Of a stretch of DNA of 64,000 nucleotides, positions 16,577 through 28,503 are shown piece after piece. The DNA lies in the NCBI GenBank assembly GCA_027488975.1, contig JAIYAQ010000001.1, positions 1 to 64,000 of the forward strand, read 5' to 3'. The notes beneath the pieces are model-generated. The model did no database searches and was not told the DNA's origin. It saw only the letters and a list, made by a program, of their open reading frames with translations. Made by a program: the position numbers and the translations under genes. The stretch's first letter is position 1, and the number at the start of each line of letters is the position of its first letter. This stretch comes from Cyanobium sp. E1_MAG_00006. GTDB lineage: Bacteria; Cyanobacteriota; Cyanobacteriia; PCC-6307; Cyanobiaceae.

Positions 16577-17314
16577 TCAGCGCCGTGAGGCAGTAGCGCG
16601 TCCCTGCCCGCCGCCGCGGGAGGGAGCGCCACCGCCACCGCCACCGCGGGCAGGACGGCCGCCGCGGCCCTTGCCGCCCCGCTGGGGGATCGGACCGATC
16701 ACCTCGTGCTGCTCCAGATGCAGCTCCTGGCCGTGGCGGCGCAGGTCGAGTGCCACGAAATGGCGCAGGCTCTCAGGCGGTATGGCGCCCTTGAGCTGCA
16801 GCTTGAAGGGGGTGGGTCGGCTGCCATCCGGGCGCGGCTGCTGGCGGATCTTCACCACCAGATCACCATCCTCCGGACGGGTGTAGATCAGCTCGCCACG
16901 GACCGAGAAATACCCGTCACCCTCTGGCAAATCGTCAGCAGCGGGTTCGAGGGATTCGGCGGTGGCCGCTGTCGCCGGTTCGGCGGTGTCCAGATCAGAG
17001 TCCGGCTCGACATCCGCCGCCGGAGCCGCGAGGGTGCTCGGCTCCCACACCCCCACCAGCTGCAGGTGCAGATGCTCCGTCTCGCGGTAGCGGGGGTAGG
17101 CCACCCAGAGATGGGGTTTGCTCAGGTCGAGATGACGACGCATCAGCGTCAGCACACGGCCCAGCACAACCGCCTCGATCGCGGTGCCGTCCTCGGTCTG
17201 GATCGTGCCGCGGGTGAGCTGGTCCGGGTCGCTCGGCACATAGGTTCCCCGCACCACGCCGATGGCCCGGTACTGCATCGGTTCGGTGACCGGGGAAATG
17301 GGGTGGTGACGCAT
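16577..17314 (-). CDS. conserved hypothetical protein with Gly/Arg-rich (RGG-like) C-terminal tail
   Basis: 245 aa. An N-terminal beta-rich part ('MQYRAIGVVRGTYVPSDPD'), an acidic Ala/Glu/Asp linker (about 115-150), a second beta segment ('YFSVRGELIYTRPEDGDLVVKI'), then a tail from about residue 215 with repeated Arg-Gly-Gly ('GKGRGGRPARGGGGGG'). RGG tails bind RNA in several bacterial and eukaryotic proteins, so nucleic-acid binding is possible. ATG 17314 is chosen; ATG 17278 ('MQYRAIG') is an alternative. I do not know a function. Confidence 0.7.
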   Translation of the reverse strand: MRHHPISPVTEPMQYRAIGVVRGTYVPSDPDQLTRGTIQTEDGTAIEAVVLGRVLTLMRRHLDLSKPHLWVAYPRYRETEHLHLQLVGVWEPSTLAAPAADVEPDSDLDTAEPATAATAESLEPAADDLPEGDGYFSVRGELIYTRPEDGDLVVKIRQQPRPDGSRPTPFKLQLKGAIPPESLRHFVALDLRRHGQELHLEQHEVIGPIPQRGGKGRGGRPARGGGGGGAPSRGGGQGRATASRR

Positions 17315-17415
17315 CGTGGCTGGGATTCTCCGGGCGCGTGTCGGATCCATGGCCCGGCCGCCAATGTAACCAGCTCCGCCAAGGCGCCAGACTTGTTGCC
17401 CATCCAGGCCGAGCC

Positions 17416-18303
17416 ATGCCGCCACGCGCCAGCACCATTCCCAGGCCGGGGCTGCTGCTGCCCCTGGGAATCGCCGCGCTGGTCACGGCATCCCTGGCCG
17501 CGGGCTGGTGGCTGGGGCAGCGCAACGGCCACTCCGGCCACGAACGCTCCCGGGCGGCCCTGGAGCGCCAGGTGGATCAGCTGGAGGCCAGGCTCGCCGC
17601 CGGCAGCGCCAGCCCTGCCGATCGCCAACGGCTGCTGGAGCTGCTGCTTGCCCTGGGCGAGCAGCGCCAGGCCACGGCCCTGCTGGAACAGATGGCCGAC
17701 CAGCAGCCCGAGCGCTGGCAGCTGCGGCTGCTGCTGGCGGAGCTACGCCGTAACGGGAACGACCGCAGCGGCGCCGAGCGGGAGCTTCGCCAACTGCTCA
17801 ACCTCAACCCCGGGCGCATCGAGGCCCTGCAGCTGATGACCCTGCTGCAGTTGGAGCAGGGACGCGAGGCCCAGGCCCAGGCGCAGCTCAGCGCGTTGCT
17901 GGAGAAAGCCAGCAAACCCGAGCCGCAGCCCCAGGCCATCGGCATCGGCCTGCTGCTGGGCGATCTGCTCCAGCGCCAGGGGCAGAAGGCCAACGCGGAG
18001 GCTCTTTACATCCGCCTGGCAGGACAGTTTGACAAGGACCCCAGACCCCTGCTGGCCCTGGCCCTGCTCCGCCAGGAACAGGGCAACAGCAAAGGCGCCC
18101 AGGAGGCACTTGCGCTCGCACGCGGCCGCCAGCCCGATCAGGTGAATCAGCGCCTCGATCAGGTGGCCAGCACCTGGGGTCTGAGCAGCCTGCGCCAAGC
18201 CACCGCTGGCAGAGCCTCACAAACCCCGAATCAGAGCGTCAGGGAGCCTTCACCAGCGGCGCCGACGGACTCGCCGGCTTCGGCTTCGCGTCCAGCTCCT
18301 TGA
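17416..18303 (+). CDS. membrane-anchored TPR-like protein
   Basis: 295 aa. One N-terminal transmembrane helix (about 14-32) is followed by helical hairpins rich in Leu/Ala/Gln: 'LLELLLALGEQRQATALLEQMADQQPE', 'AERELRQLLNLNPGRIEALQL', 'NAEALYIRLAGQFDKDPRPLLALALLRQEQG'-type units, fitting three to five tetratricopeptide repeats. The arrangement resembles the CcmI/CycH family, but no cytochrome biogenesis genes are nearby. It is divergent from the RGG protein and its last 65 bases overlap the convergent gene at 18239. Confidence 0.72.
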   Translation: MPPRASTIPRPGLLLPLGIAALVTASLAAGWWLGQRNGHSGHERSRAALERQVDQLEARLAAGSASPADRQRLLELLLALGEQRQATALLEQMADQQPERWQLRLLLAELRRNGNDRSGAERELRQLLNLNPGRIEALQLMTLLQLEQGREAQAQAQLSALLEKASKPEPQPQAIGIGLLLGDLLQRQGQKANAEALYIRLAGQFDKDPRPLLALALLRQEQGNSKGAQEALALARGRQPDQVNQRLDQVASTWGLSSLRQATAGRASQTPNQSVREPSPAAPTDSPASASRPAP

Positions 18304-18628
18304 GGGCCGCGTCGATCGCGTCCTTGGGGTTGGTGGCATCGTCCATCGCCGTGCCCTTGCGGATCTTGTTCATCAGATCCATGGGATTGGCGGAATCCAG
18401 GATCGAGGTGCCCTTGGGTTTGCTGTTGGTACCGCCGGGGCCGTAGTCGTAGAAGCGCTGCTCCTGCACCGACATGCCGCTGCTGTAATCGGCCCGTGCG
18501 CTGCCGGCTGTGCCGAGCACGGTGGCAATCACCGCCACCAAGGCTGCCGGGGCCATGGCAACGGCGTTGCGGGCAGCAGGGGCATGCCCGGAGCCGCAGC
18601 GATGAGCGCGATCTTCAGCACGGTCCAT
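18239..18628 (-). CDS. small exported protein, unknown
   Basis: 129 aa from ATG 18628; ATG 18556 would begin directly at the hydrophobic core. A signal peptide is evident ('ALVAVIATVLGTAGSARA', cleavage before 'DYSSGM'). The mature part starts 'SSGMSVQEQRFYDYGPGG' and is short, polar and Lys/Pro-rich at the end. It would be periplasmic or lumenal. Divergent from xth. Family not recognised. Confidence 0.65.
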   Translation of the reverse strand: MDRAEDRAHRCGSGHAPAARNAVAMAPAALVAVIATVLGTAGSARADYSSGMSVQEQRFYDYGPGGTNSKPKGTSILDSANPMDLMNKIRKGTAMDDATNPKDAIDAALKELDAKPKPASPSAPLVKAP

Positions 18629-18713
18629 GGCTGCGAGTCGACACACGTTCACATCATGCTAAGCGCCGCGTCGGGCTTTCATGGGGCACCATGCCCGCAG
18701 GCGCCCGGGGCCC

Positions 18714-19547
18714 ATGCGCATCGCCAGCTGGAACGTGAACTCGGTGCGCACGCGCCTGGAGCAGGTGCTCACCTGGCTGGAGCAGGAGCAGCCGGAGGTG
18801 CTCTGCCTGCAGGAAACCAAGGTCAGCGACGATCTCTTCCCCGCCGAGGCCTTCGCCGCCCTCGGTTACAGCAGCAGCATCAGCGGACAGAAGGCCTACA
18901 ACGGCGTGGCTATCCTCAGCCGCCTGCCGCTGGAGGATGTGCAGATCGGCTTCGAGGCGCTGCTGCCAGGTGACGCCGACGCCCTTCGCCTGAGCGAGCA
19001 GAAGCGGGTGATCAGCGCCCTGGTGGACGGCGTGCGGGTGCTCAACCTCTACGTGCCCAACGGCAGCGCCCTCACCAGCGACAAGTACGCCTACAAGCTC
19101 GAATGGCTGGCATGCCTGCAGCGGTATCTGGCGGTGCAGGAGCAGCAGTGTGATCCCCTTTGCATGCTGGGCGACTTCAACATCGGCCCGGAGGCGCGGG
19201 ACCTGCCCGACCCCGACCGCCAGAGCGGCGGGATCATGGCCAGCGAGCCGGAGCGCCAGGCCCTGGCGGCGGCCCTCGGCGATCGCCTGCAGGATGCCTT
19301 CCGGCTGTTCGAACCCGAGCGCGGCCACTGGAGCTGGTGGGACTACCGCAGTGGCGCCTGGGACCGTGACCAGGGCTGGCGCATCGATCACATCTATCTC
19401 TGCGAGCAGCTGCTGGCCTGCGCCACCGGCTGCGTGATCCACAAGCGCACCCGCGCCAACCTCCAGCCGAGCGACCACGCTCCCGTGCTGGTGAACCTGG
19501 CCTGGCCGCCGGAGGACGACGACGAGGGCGACGACGAAGACGTCTGA
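18714..19547 (+). CDS. xth: exodeoxyribonuclease III / AP endonuclease
   Basis: 277 aa, EEP fold. It shows 'IASWNVNSVR', 'LCLQETK' (Mg-binding Glu), 'GDFNIGP' (Asp/Asn catalytic), 'WSWWDYR', 'GWRIDHI' and 'PSDHAPV' (catalytic His). It acts in base-excision repair on abasic sites. Length is typical apart from an unusual acidic end ('EDDDEGDDEDV'). ATG 18714 begins exactly at the conserved first strand. Confidence 0.93.
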   Translation: MRIASWNVNSVRTRLEQVLTWLEQEQPEVLCLQETKVSDDLFPAEAFAALGYSSSISGQKAYNGVAILSRLPLEDVQIGFEALLPGDADALRLSEQKRVISALVDGVRVLNLYVPNGSALTSDKYAYKLEWLACLQRYLAVQEQQCDPLCMLGDFNIGPEARDLPDPDRQSGGIMASEPERQALAAALGDRLQDAFRLFEPERGHWSWWDYRSGAWDRDQGWRIDHIYLCEQLLACATGCVIHKRTRANLQPSDHAPVLVNLAWPPEDDDEGDDEDV

Positions 19548-19554
19548 AACGCGC

Positions 19555-21039
19555 CTAGAAGACCAGCGCCTCCTCGGGCAGCGCCACACCCTCGATCTTC
19601 AGCTCCACCAGCCGCTGCAGAGATTCTCCGCAGGTTTTGGGCGTGGGGAAGATCTTGCCGGGGTTGGCCAGGCTGTCCGGATCGAAGGCGCGGCGCACCA
19701 GCAGCATGGTGGCCTGGTCGTCGGCGCTAAACATCCAGTCCATGTAGCAGCGCTTGTCGCTGCCCACGCCGTGCTCGCCGCTGATGCTGCCTCCGGCTTC
19801 GATGCAGAGGCGCAGGATCTCGCCGGCCAGGGCCTTGACGCGCGCATCCACGCCGGGCTCACCGGCGCGATACAGGATCAGCGGATGCAGGTTGCCGTCG
19901 CCCGCATGGAACACGTTGGCTACCGGCAGGCCGTGCTCGGCGCTGAGACGATCGATCGCCGCCAGCACCCGCGGCAGGGCGGTACGCGGCACAACGCCGT
20001 CCTGCAGGTAGTAGCTGGGGAACTGGCGGCCGAGGGCCGTGATTGCACTCTTGCGGCCCTTCCAGAGGCGGGCGCGGGCCTCGTCCGTCCAGGCCTCACG
20101 CACCGCGCCGGCGCCGGCCTGCAGACAGAGACGGCTGGCCAGCTCCACCGATTCCTTCACCTCGAGCGGATGGCCATCGAGCTCGATCAGCAGCACCGCC
20201 GCCGCATCGCGTGGGTATTCATCCACGCCGAAGTAATCGTCGACAGCCTGGATGCAGGGGCGATCCATGATCTCCATCCCCGCCGGCAGCACGCCAGCTC
20301 CGGTGATGCTCCGCACCGCCTCGCCGGCCGCCTCCATCGAGGGGAAGTCCGCCAGCAGCACCGCCACACTGGCCGGGGTGCGCAGCAGCCGCAGGGTGAT
20401 GGCCGTGGCGATGCCGAGGGTGCCCTCGCTGCCGATGAACACACCGCGCAGGTCGAGGCCGGGCATCTCCGGCAGTTCACCGCCAAGGGTGGTGATCGAA
20501 CCATCCGGCAGCACCACCTCCATCGCCAGCACGTGATTGCTGGTGACGCCGTACTTCAGGCAGTGCACGCCACCGGAGTTCTCGGCCACGTTGCCGCCGA
20601 TGCTGCAGGCCACCTGGCTGGAGGGATCCGGGGCGTAATAGAAGCCGTCGCCGGTCACAGCCCGCGTGACCCAGCTGTTGATCACGCCGGGCTGCACGGT
20701 GATGCGGGCGTTCTCCAGATCCACCTCCAGCACCCGGCGCATGCGGCTGGTGGCGATCAGCAGCGCCTCCTGCTCCACCAGCGCACCGCCAGACAAACCA
20801 GTGCCGCTGCCGCGGGCGATGAACGGCACCCCGAGCTCGTTACAGCAACGCACAACGGCGGCCACCTGCTCGGTGCTGTCGGGCAGCACCACCAGCGGTG
20901 GCTGTTGGCGGTGCAGGGTGAGTCCGTCGCAGTCGTAAGCCAGCAACTCCTGACGCTTCGCCACCACGGCCCGCGCCGGCAGCAGGGCCCGCAGACGGCG
21001 TTCGATCAGGCCCCAATCCAAGCCCCGATCAGGGGTCAC
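19555..21039 (-). CDS. glcD: glycolate dehydrogenase subunit GlcD (FAD-linked oxidase)
   Basis: 494 aa. PCMH-type FAD domain with '[16 protein letters not shown]', '[11 protein letters not shown]' and '[19 protein letters not shown]' (short segments), followed by the FAD-oxidase C-terminal domain with 'HAGDGNLHP' and 'EHGVGSDKR'. In cyanobacteria GlcD oxidises photorespiratory glycolate to glyoxylate, or D-lactate. GTG 21039 is chosen as it gives the family-like start. Convergent with xth, divergent from hemL with 133 bases between. Confidence 0.9.
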   Translation of the reverse strand: MTPDRGLDWGLIERRLRALLPARAVVAKRQELLAYDCDGLTLHRQQPPLVVLPDSTEQVAAVVRCCNELGVPFIARGSGTGLSGGALVEQEALLIATSRMRRVLEVDLENARITVQPGVINSWVTRAVTGDGFYYAPDPSSQVACSIGGNVAENSGGVHCLKYGVTSNHVLAMEVVLPDGSITTLGGELPEMPGLDLRGVFIGSEGTLGIATAITLRLLRTPASVAVLLADFPSMEAAGEAVRSITGAGVLPAGMEIMDRPCIQAVDDYFGVDEYPRDAAAVLLIELDGHPLEVKESVELASRLCLQAGAGAVREAWTDEARARLWKGRKSAITALGRQFPSYYLQDGVVPRTALPRVLAAIDRLSAEHGLPVANVFHAGDGNLHPLILYRAGEPGVDARVKALAGEILRLCIEAGGSISGEHGVGSDKRCYMDWMFSADDQATMLLVRRAFDPDSLANPGKIFPTPKTCGESLQRLVELKIEGVALPEEALVF

Positions 21040-21172
21040 AGCGTTCGGACGGCAGTGGCTCGACCTTAACGACCCGGGCCGCGATGAACCGCAGGGCCGG
21101 GGATTGCGTAAGGATGGGCGACGCTTGAGCCCCGGACGGGGCCTGAAGCCCCAACCGTCTGCGGAATCCGCC

Positions 21173-22501
<1,329 letters not shown>

Positions 22502-22508
22502 GCCAGCG

Positions 22509-23765
22509 ATGCAGCACCGGCGCCAGCGCGGAGCCCTGAGGCTGGCGGTCCTGCTGGCCTCCGGCATCGCTGGGCTGGCGTTGCTTGGCCAGCAGGCCAA
22601 TCCGGCCGCCAAGGCAGTGCCTGCCGCTTTGGCGCCCGATGGTGCCCTCACCATCGGCGCCGTGATCGCGCTCACGGGCAACGCCAACCTCTACGGCCAG
22701 GACCAGCGCCTCGGCATCGACCTGGCCCGCCGCTGGTCGCTCAGCCAGTCGCCCCAGCGGCCCCTGCGGCTGCAGCTGGAGGACGGCGGCAGCGATGAGG
22801 CCACGGCCATCGCCGGCTTCAACCTGCTGATCAACCAGGGAGCCCTGGCCCTGATCGGCCCGACGCTGTCGCAGCAGGCTTTCGCCGCCGACCCGATCGC
22901 CCAGCGCCGCGGCGTGCCGGTGGTGGCGCCCTCCAACACCGCCAAGGGCATCCCCCAGATCGGCCACTTCATCAGCCGCGTGTCGGCCCAGAGCTCGGTG
23001 ATCGCACCGCTGTCGATCGCCGAGGCCCTGCGGCGCGACCCCGCCATCCAGCGGGTGGCCGTGATCTATGCCCAGGACGACGCCTACAGCACCGCCGAAA
23101 CACTGATCTTCCAGAAGGCCCTCACGGCCCGCAGGCTGCCGCCGGTCACGGTGCAGCGGGTACAGCTGGCCGACAACGACTTCCAGATCCCGATCACCGC
23201 GGCCCTGCAGCTGCAGCCCCAGCTGGTGGTGATCTCGGTGCAGGCGGTGGCTGGCGGCAACCTGATCCGCCAGCTGCGCGAACTCGGCTATCGCGGCCAG
23301 ATCGTGGTGGGCAACGGCCTCAACACACCGAACATCTATCCGATCTGCCAGCGCTGGTGCGACGGCATCCTGATCGCCCAGGCCTACAGCCCTGAGCTGG
23401 ACACGCCGATCAACCGCAGCTTCCAGCGCCTCTATCAAGGCGTGAGGCCGGGCCAGCCCCCCTCGCAGATCGCCGCCCAGGCCTTCGCCGCCTATCAGGT
23501 GCTGTTCGAGGCGGTGCAGCGATTGCAGCGGCGCGGTGGTCTGGCGGGCATCAGCCTGGGCCAGGCCCGCGAGGCGCTGATGGCTGAGCTGCTCGGCGGG
23601 CAATACGACACACCGCTGGGCCCGATCCACTTCACTCCCGATGGCGAGGTGGTGCAGGGGCGCTTCTATGTGGCCCAGGTGCGCATGGATCCCGGCGGCC
23701 GCAGCGGCCGCTTCGCACTGATCCGCAACGCCACCGCGCCCGCAGCATCCCCACCAGAGCGATGA
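22509..23765 (+). CDS. branched-chain/neutral amino-acid ABC transporter substrate-binding protein
   Basis: 418-aa periplasmic binding protein (type I, LivJ-like). It has an N-terminal signal segment ('LRLAVLLASGIAGLALLG'). The fold starts 'LTIGAVIALTGNANLYGQ', and 'ALIGPTLSQQAFA' plus 'GVPVVAPSNTAKGI' match the ligand-cleft segments. It heads a five-gene run with two permeases and two ATPases, overlapping the next gene by four bases. The ligand could be neutral or branched amino acids (the cyanobacterial N-I type) or another small metabolite. UrtA-type sequence features are lacking. Confidence 0.85.
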   Translation: MQHRRQRGALRLAVLLASGIAGLALLGQQANPAAKAVPAALAPDGALTIGAVIALTGNANLYGQDQRLGIDLARRWSLSQSPQRPLRLQLEDGGSDEATAIAGFNLLINQGALALIGPTLSQQAFAADPIAQRRGVPVVAPSNTAKGIPQIGHFISRVSAQSSVIAPLSIAEALRRDPAIQRVAVIYAQDDAYSTAETLIFQKALTARRLPPVTVQRVQLADNDFQIPITAALQLQPQLVVISVQAVAGGNLIRQLRELGYRGQIVVGNGLNTPNIYPICQRWCDGILIAQAYSPELDTPINRSFQRLYQGVRPGQPPSQIAAQAFAAYQVLFEAVQRLQRRGGLAGISLGQAREALMAELLGGQYDTPLGPIHFTPDGEVVQGRFYVAQVRMDPGGRSGRFALIRNATAPAASPPER

Positions 23766-24697
23766 TCGACACCCTGCTGCAGACGCTGCTCAACGGCGCC
23801 GCCAGCGGCGGCGTGTATGCCCTGGTGGCCCTGGGCTACACGCTGGTGTTCTCGGTGCTGGGGGTGATCAACTTCGCCCTCGGGGCATTGTTTTCGCTCG
23901 GCGGCTACCTCACCTATCTGCTGATGGGCGGCGCCATCAGCGCCAACGGCGGCCTGCCGGGCTGGGGGCTGCCCTTCGGCCTGCCCTTCCCCCTGGCGCT
24001 GCTGCTGGCGGCAGCCCTCACCGGCCTCGCCTCCCTGGGGGTGGAGCGACTGGCCTTCACGCCGCTGCGCCGCCGCAACGCCGAACCGCTGCTGTATCTG
24101 ATCACCAGCCTCGGTGCCGGCCTGGTCCTGGTGAACCTGCTGCAGATGCTGATGGGCGCCGAGGGCTACGCCTTTCCGGCCACGGCCCTGGCCGGTCTGC
24201 CCGATGCCGTGGTGCTCGGCGGCGCCCGCATCCGCAGCGTGCAGGTATTGCTGCTGGCGGTCTGCGCTGCCGCGGTGATCGCGCTCACCCTCTGGCTGGA
24301 ACGCAGCCGCAGCGGCCGGGCCCTCAAGGCCGTGGCGGAGGACGCCACCACCGCCCGGCTGCTGGGCATCAACAGCGACGCGATGCTGCGCCTGGCCTTC
24401 CTGCTCAGCGGGGCCCTGGCCGGCCTGGGCGGCGGCCTGATCGGCGTGAGCATCAGCCTGCCGGGGCCCTATGTGGGCATCGGCTATGGGCTCAAGGGTC
24501 TGGCGGTGCTGGTGCTGGGCGGCCTGGGCAGCGTGCCCGGAGCCATCGCCGGCGGCCTGCTGATGGGGTTGGCGGAGGCGCTGGTGCCGGGCGAGGCCTC
24601 CGGCTGGCGCGATGCGCTGGCGTTCGCGATTCTCTTCGCCGTGCTGCTGCTGCGCCCCACCGGCCTGCTGGGCCGCCGCCTCGTGGAGAAGGTGTAA
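23762..24697 (+). CDS. branched-chain amino-acid ABC transporter permease, LivH type
   Basis: 311-aa inner-membrane protein with eight or so hydrophobic segments. Family marks: 'LLNGAASGGVYALVALGYTLVF' (within the first 30 residues), 'GVINFALGALFSLGGY', and the cytoplasmic loop 'GRALKAVAEDATTARLLGINSD', the EAA-like coupling motif for the ATPase. It is translationally coupled to the binding protein (ATGA). Confidence 0.9.
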   Translation: MIDTLLQTLLNGAASGGVYALVALGYTLVFSVLGVINFALGALFSLGGYLTYLLMGGAISANGGLPGWGLPFGLPFPLALLLAAALTGLASLGVERLAFTPLRRRNAEPLLYLITSLGAGLVLVNLLQMLMGAEGYAFPATALAGLPDAVVLGGARIRSVQVLLLAVCAAAVIALTLWLERSRSGRALKAVAEDATTARLLGINSDAMLRLAFLLSGALAGLGGGLIGVSISLPGPYVGIGYGLKGLAVLVLGGLGSVPGAIAGGLLMGLAEALVPGEASGWRDALAFAILFAVLLLRPTGLLGRRLVEKV

Positions 24698-24730
24698 CCC
24701 CATGTCCCTCAACGCCAGGGGAGACACCCC

Positions 24731-25633
24731 GTGATCGACAACGGCCTGCTGGTGCAGATGCTGATCGGCGCCCTGCTGGGGGTGTCGGTCTACCTGCCGC
24801 TGGCGGCGGGGCAGCTCTCGCTGGCCACGCCGGCCTTCTATGCCGTGGGCGGCACCCTGGCGGCCCTGCTCTCCACCACCTGGCCCGCCCTCGGCGCCGG
24901 CGCTGACGGCAGTTTCCCGCTGGCCTCCTTCCTGCTGGAACTGCTGTTGGGCGGGCTGCTGGCGGGCGTGCTGGCCCTGCTGGTGGGGCGGCTGGTGCTG
25001 CGGCTGCAGGGGATCTACCTGGCCATCGCCACCATCGCCCTGGTGGAGATCGTGCGGGTGGCGATTCTCAACCTGCCGTTCACCGGCGGGGCGATCGGCA
25101 TCTTCGGCATCCCGCAGCCGTTCCCCACCGCCGCGGGCTATCTGCTGCCGGCCCTGGGTCTACTGGCCCTGGCGGGCTGGGTCTGCCAGCGCCTGGAGGT
25201 GATGCCCCTGGGCCGGGCCATGGCCGCCATCCGCAACGACGAACTGGCCGCGCGCTGCATGGGCATCGACACCACCCGCGTGAAGCTCACCGCCTTTGTG
25301 CTCAGCGCCGTGCTGGCCGGCAGCACCGGCGCCCTGGCGGCCCACTTCCTCAACACCTGGAATGCCCGCCAGGGCAGCTTCGACACCGCCGTGACCATGC
25401 TGGCCTTCGTGATCCTGGGGGGATCGCGCAGCTGGCTCGGGCCCGTGCTGGGCGGCCTGCTGCTCACCGCGCTTCCCGAGCTGCTGCGGCCGGTGGGCGA
25501 CGTGCGCCTGGTGCTGTTCGGCCTGGTGATCCTGCTGGGGCCGTCCGTGTTCCCGCAGGGGCTGATCAACCCCGGCCTGCTGGAGCGGCTGGGACGCCTG
25601 GGTGAACGGGCGGAACGGGAGCCACAGCCATGA
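24731..25633 (+). CDS. branched-chain amino-acid ABC transporter permease, LivM type
   Basis: 300-aa membrane protein, GTG start 34 bases after the LivH-like stop. It contains 'LSLATPAFYAVGGTLAALL', 'GRAMAAIRNDELAARCMGID' (coupling loop) and the LivM end 'GGSRSWLGPVLGGLLLTALPELL' (in part). It pairs with the LivH-like protein to form the channel. Overlaps the next ATPase gene by four bases. Confidence 0.9.
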   Translation: MIDNGLLVQMLIGALLGVSVYLPLAAGQLSLATPAFYAVGGTLAALLSTTWPALGAGADGSFPLASFLLELLLGGLLAGVLALLVGRLVLRLQGIYLAIATIALVEIVRVAILNLPFTGGAIGIFGIPQPFPTAAGYLLPALGLLALAGWVCQRLEVMPLGRAMAAIRNDELAARCMGIDTTRVKLTAFVLSAVLAGSTGALAAHFLNTWNARQGSFDTAVTMLAFVILGGSRSWLGPVLGGLLLTALPELLRPVGDVRLVLFGLVILLGPSVFPQGLINPGLLERLGRLGERAEREPQP

Positions 25634-26429
25634 CCATGCCCCCGCTGTTGGAGGTGCAGGATCTCACCTGCCGCTTCGGCGGCCTGGTGGCGCTGGATCG
25701 CGTCAGCTTCGCGGTGCAGCCCGGCGAGATCTTCGGACTGATCGGCCCCAACGGTGCCGGCAAGACCACCCTGTTCAACCTGATCTCCGGCGTCACCACC
25801 CCCACCGCCGGCAGCGTGCTCTGGCGGGGCGCGCCGATCACCGGGCTAGCGCCGCATCGGCTCAACCGGCTGGGACTGGCCCGCACCTTCCAGAACCTGC
25901 GCCTGTTCGATGGGCTGTCGGTGCGGGAGAACCTGCTGGTGGCCCTGCAGCGCCGGCCCCGCAGCGGCGCCCTGGCCGGTTTGCTCGCCAGCCCCAGCCA
26001 CCAACAGGCAGAGCGCCAGCGGCAGGAGACGGCCTGGCAGCTGCTGGAGGAGCTGGGGCTGAGCCGGCTGGCCGAGCGCGAGGCAGGCACCCTGGCCTAC
26101 GGCGATCGCCGCCGCCTGGAGATGGCCCGGGCCCTGGCCACCGGCCCGCAGCTGCTGCTGCTGGATGAACCCGCCGCCGGCCTCAACCCCTCCGAGAAGG
26201 ACGACCTCTGCCAGCTGATCGCCGCGCTGCGCCAGCGCCATCAGCTCACGGTGATGATCATCGAGCACCATGTGCCGCTGCTGATGCGCCTGTGCGACCG
26301 CATGGCCGTGCTCGATTTCGGCGTGCGCATCGCCCTCGGCAGCCCGGAGCAGGTGCGCCGCGACCCAAAGGTGATCGAGGCCTACCTGGGCAGCGGCAGC
26401 GTTCCCAGCGCCTCCGGAGGTGCAGCGCC

Positions 26430-26433
<4 letters not shown>
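25630..26433 (+). CDS. branched-chain amino-acid ABC transporter ATP-binding protein, LivG type
   Basis: 267-aa ABC ATPase: Walker A 'GPNGAGKTT', 'RTFQNLRLFDGLSVRENLLV' typical of LivG, a Walker B 'LLLLDEPAAGLNPSEKDD', and the LivG-type His switch 'IIEHHVPLLM'. The signature is slightly altered: 'LAYGDRRRLEMARAL' where LSGGQ usually stands, which is normal for LivG proteins. Overlaps the next ATPase by four bases. Confidence 0.9.
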
Positions 26434-27146
<713 letters not shown>

Positions 27147-27234
27147 GGAAGCCGGCGGGCCCAGATCGTGGCACCATCCGGGCACAACCCTGAAGCAGTG
27201 CGTGGCCAGTTCGTTTGCGGCCTCAACAGCCTCC

Positions 27235-28476
27235 ATGGCCGACCTGCTGCGGCTGCCCGGATTCCGGGCGTTCTGGCTGGCCAACCTGATCTCGAATCTC
27301 GGCACCAGCGCCTTCGTTCTGGCGATCAACTGGCTCACCGTGAAGCAGCACGGATCGGCCGGTATCGCCACCCTGGCCCTTGCCTACGGCCTGCCCCAGA
27401 TGCTCCTGCAACTGGTGGGCGGCACGCTGAGCGACCGGATCGATCGCCGGCGGCTGTTCGCGATCACCCAGTTGGGAATGCTGATCGTGGCGCTGTTGAT
27501 CCTGGCGGCGTCGATGCAGGAGATGGTGCCGCTGTGGCTGCTGGGGTTGGTGAGTGGAACCAACGGTGTGATCTCAGCCTTCGATACCCCCGCCCGCACC
27601 TCCCTGGTGACGGACCTGGTGGAACCCCATCAGGTGAGCCTGGCTCAACAGCTCTACAGCCTCACCTCCAGCGTTACCAACATCTTTGGCCCAGCCCTGG
27701 GTGGTGTGCTGCTCAGCATCGGGCCGAACACACGCAGCCATGAGGAGGTGGCCTTCGCCTTCAACGTCCTGAGCTTCCTCCCCCTGCTGATCAGCATCGC
27801 CTGGCTGCCCCGGAGCCGAACGGCAGCAGGCGAGAACGAATCGCGCCCCTCGTTCACAGCAAGCGTGCGGGCCGGGCTTGAGATGGTGCGCAGGCGCACC
27901 GATCTGCGCACCCTGCTGCTGGTGCTGGCGTTGGTGATGCTGCTGGGCATGCCCTTCCAGGGGCTGCTGCCGGTTTTCGTGCGACTCCACCTGAGCGCGG
28001 AAGGGGGGCACGGCTTCTACGCCGCGCTGATGTCGGCCGTTGGGCTGGGCAGCTTTGTGGGATCGCTGCTGGGTCTGGGCCTGCTGGAACGCCTGCGGGC
28101 AGGCCTGCTGCTCGGCGGCGCCAGTGCCGGCCTCGCGATCAGCGTGCTGATCCTGAGCGCCTCGAATGTGGTGCACTGGGCTTCCCTGTCGGCATTTCTG
28201 GCCGGCAGCTGCAGCTATCTGGCCATCTCCACCGATAACGCCCTGCTGCAGGCCGGTACGGAGCGGGACATGCAAGGGCGCATCAACGCCATCGCCAACC
28301 TCACCAAAGGATTGCAATCCCTCAGCCTCGCCGCAGCCGGCTTCTCCATCCACCTGATCAGCTCGCTGCACCGCTTCGGCAGCGGCTACCAACCGGTGCA
28401 GATCAGCCTCGCCCTTGGCCTGCTGGTCGGTGTGGTCTGGGTATGGCCACGCCTGCATCGTCTGCAGTTGCGTTGA
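27235..28476 (+). CDS. major facilitator superfamily exporter (EntS-like)
   Basis: 413-aa protein with about 10-12 transmembrane segments, MFS_3 type. Seen: 'FRAFWLANLISNLGTSAFVLA', 'GGTLSDRIDRRRLF' (loop 2-3 motif GxxSDRxDRR), 'TPARTSLVTDLV' and 'NIFGPALGGVLLS'. Relatives export siderophores or drugs. ATG 27235 is chosen; GTG 27202 would add 11 residues. No siderophore genes are nearby, so substrate is unknown. Confidence 0.85.
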   Translation: MADLLRLPGFRAFWLANLISNLGTSAFVLAINWLTVKQHGSAGIATLALAYGLPQMLLQLVGGTLSDRIDRRRLFAITQLGMLIVALLILAASMQEMVPLWLLGLVSGTNGVISAFDTPARTSLVTDLVEPHQVSLAQQLYSLTSSVTNIFGPALGGVLLSIGPNTRSHEEVAFAFNVLSFLPLLISIAWLPRSRTAAGENESRPSFTASVRAGLEMVRRRTDLRTLLLVLALVMLLGMPFQGLLPVFVRLHLSAEGGHGFYAALMSAVGLGSFVGSLLGLGLLERLRAGLLLGGASAGLAISVLILSASNVVHWASLSAFLAGSCSYLAISTDNALLQAGTERDMQGRINAIANLTKGLQSLSLAAAGFSIHLISSLHRFGSGYQPVQISLALGLLVGVVWVWPRLHRLQLR

Positions 28477-28503
28477 TCGCGGTGATACGCCTCAGCACGT
28501 CGA

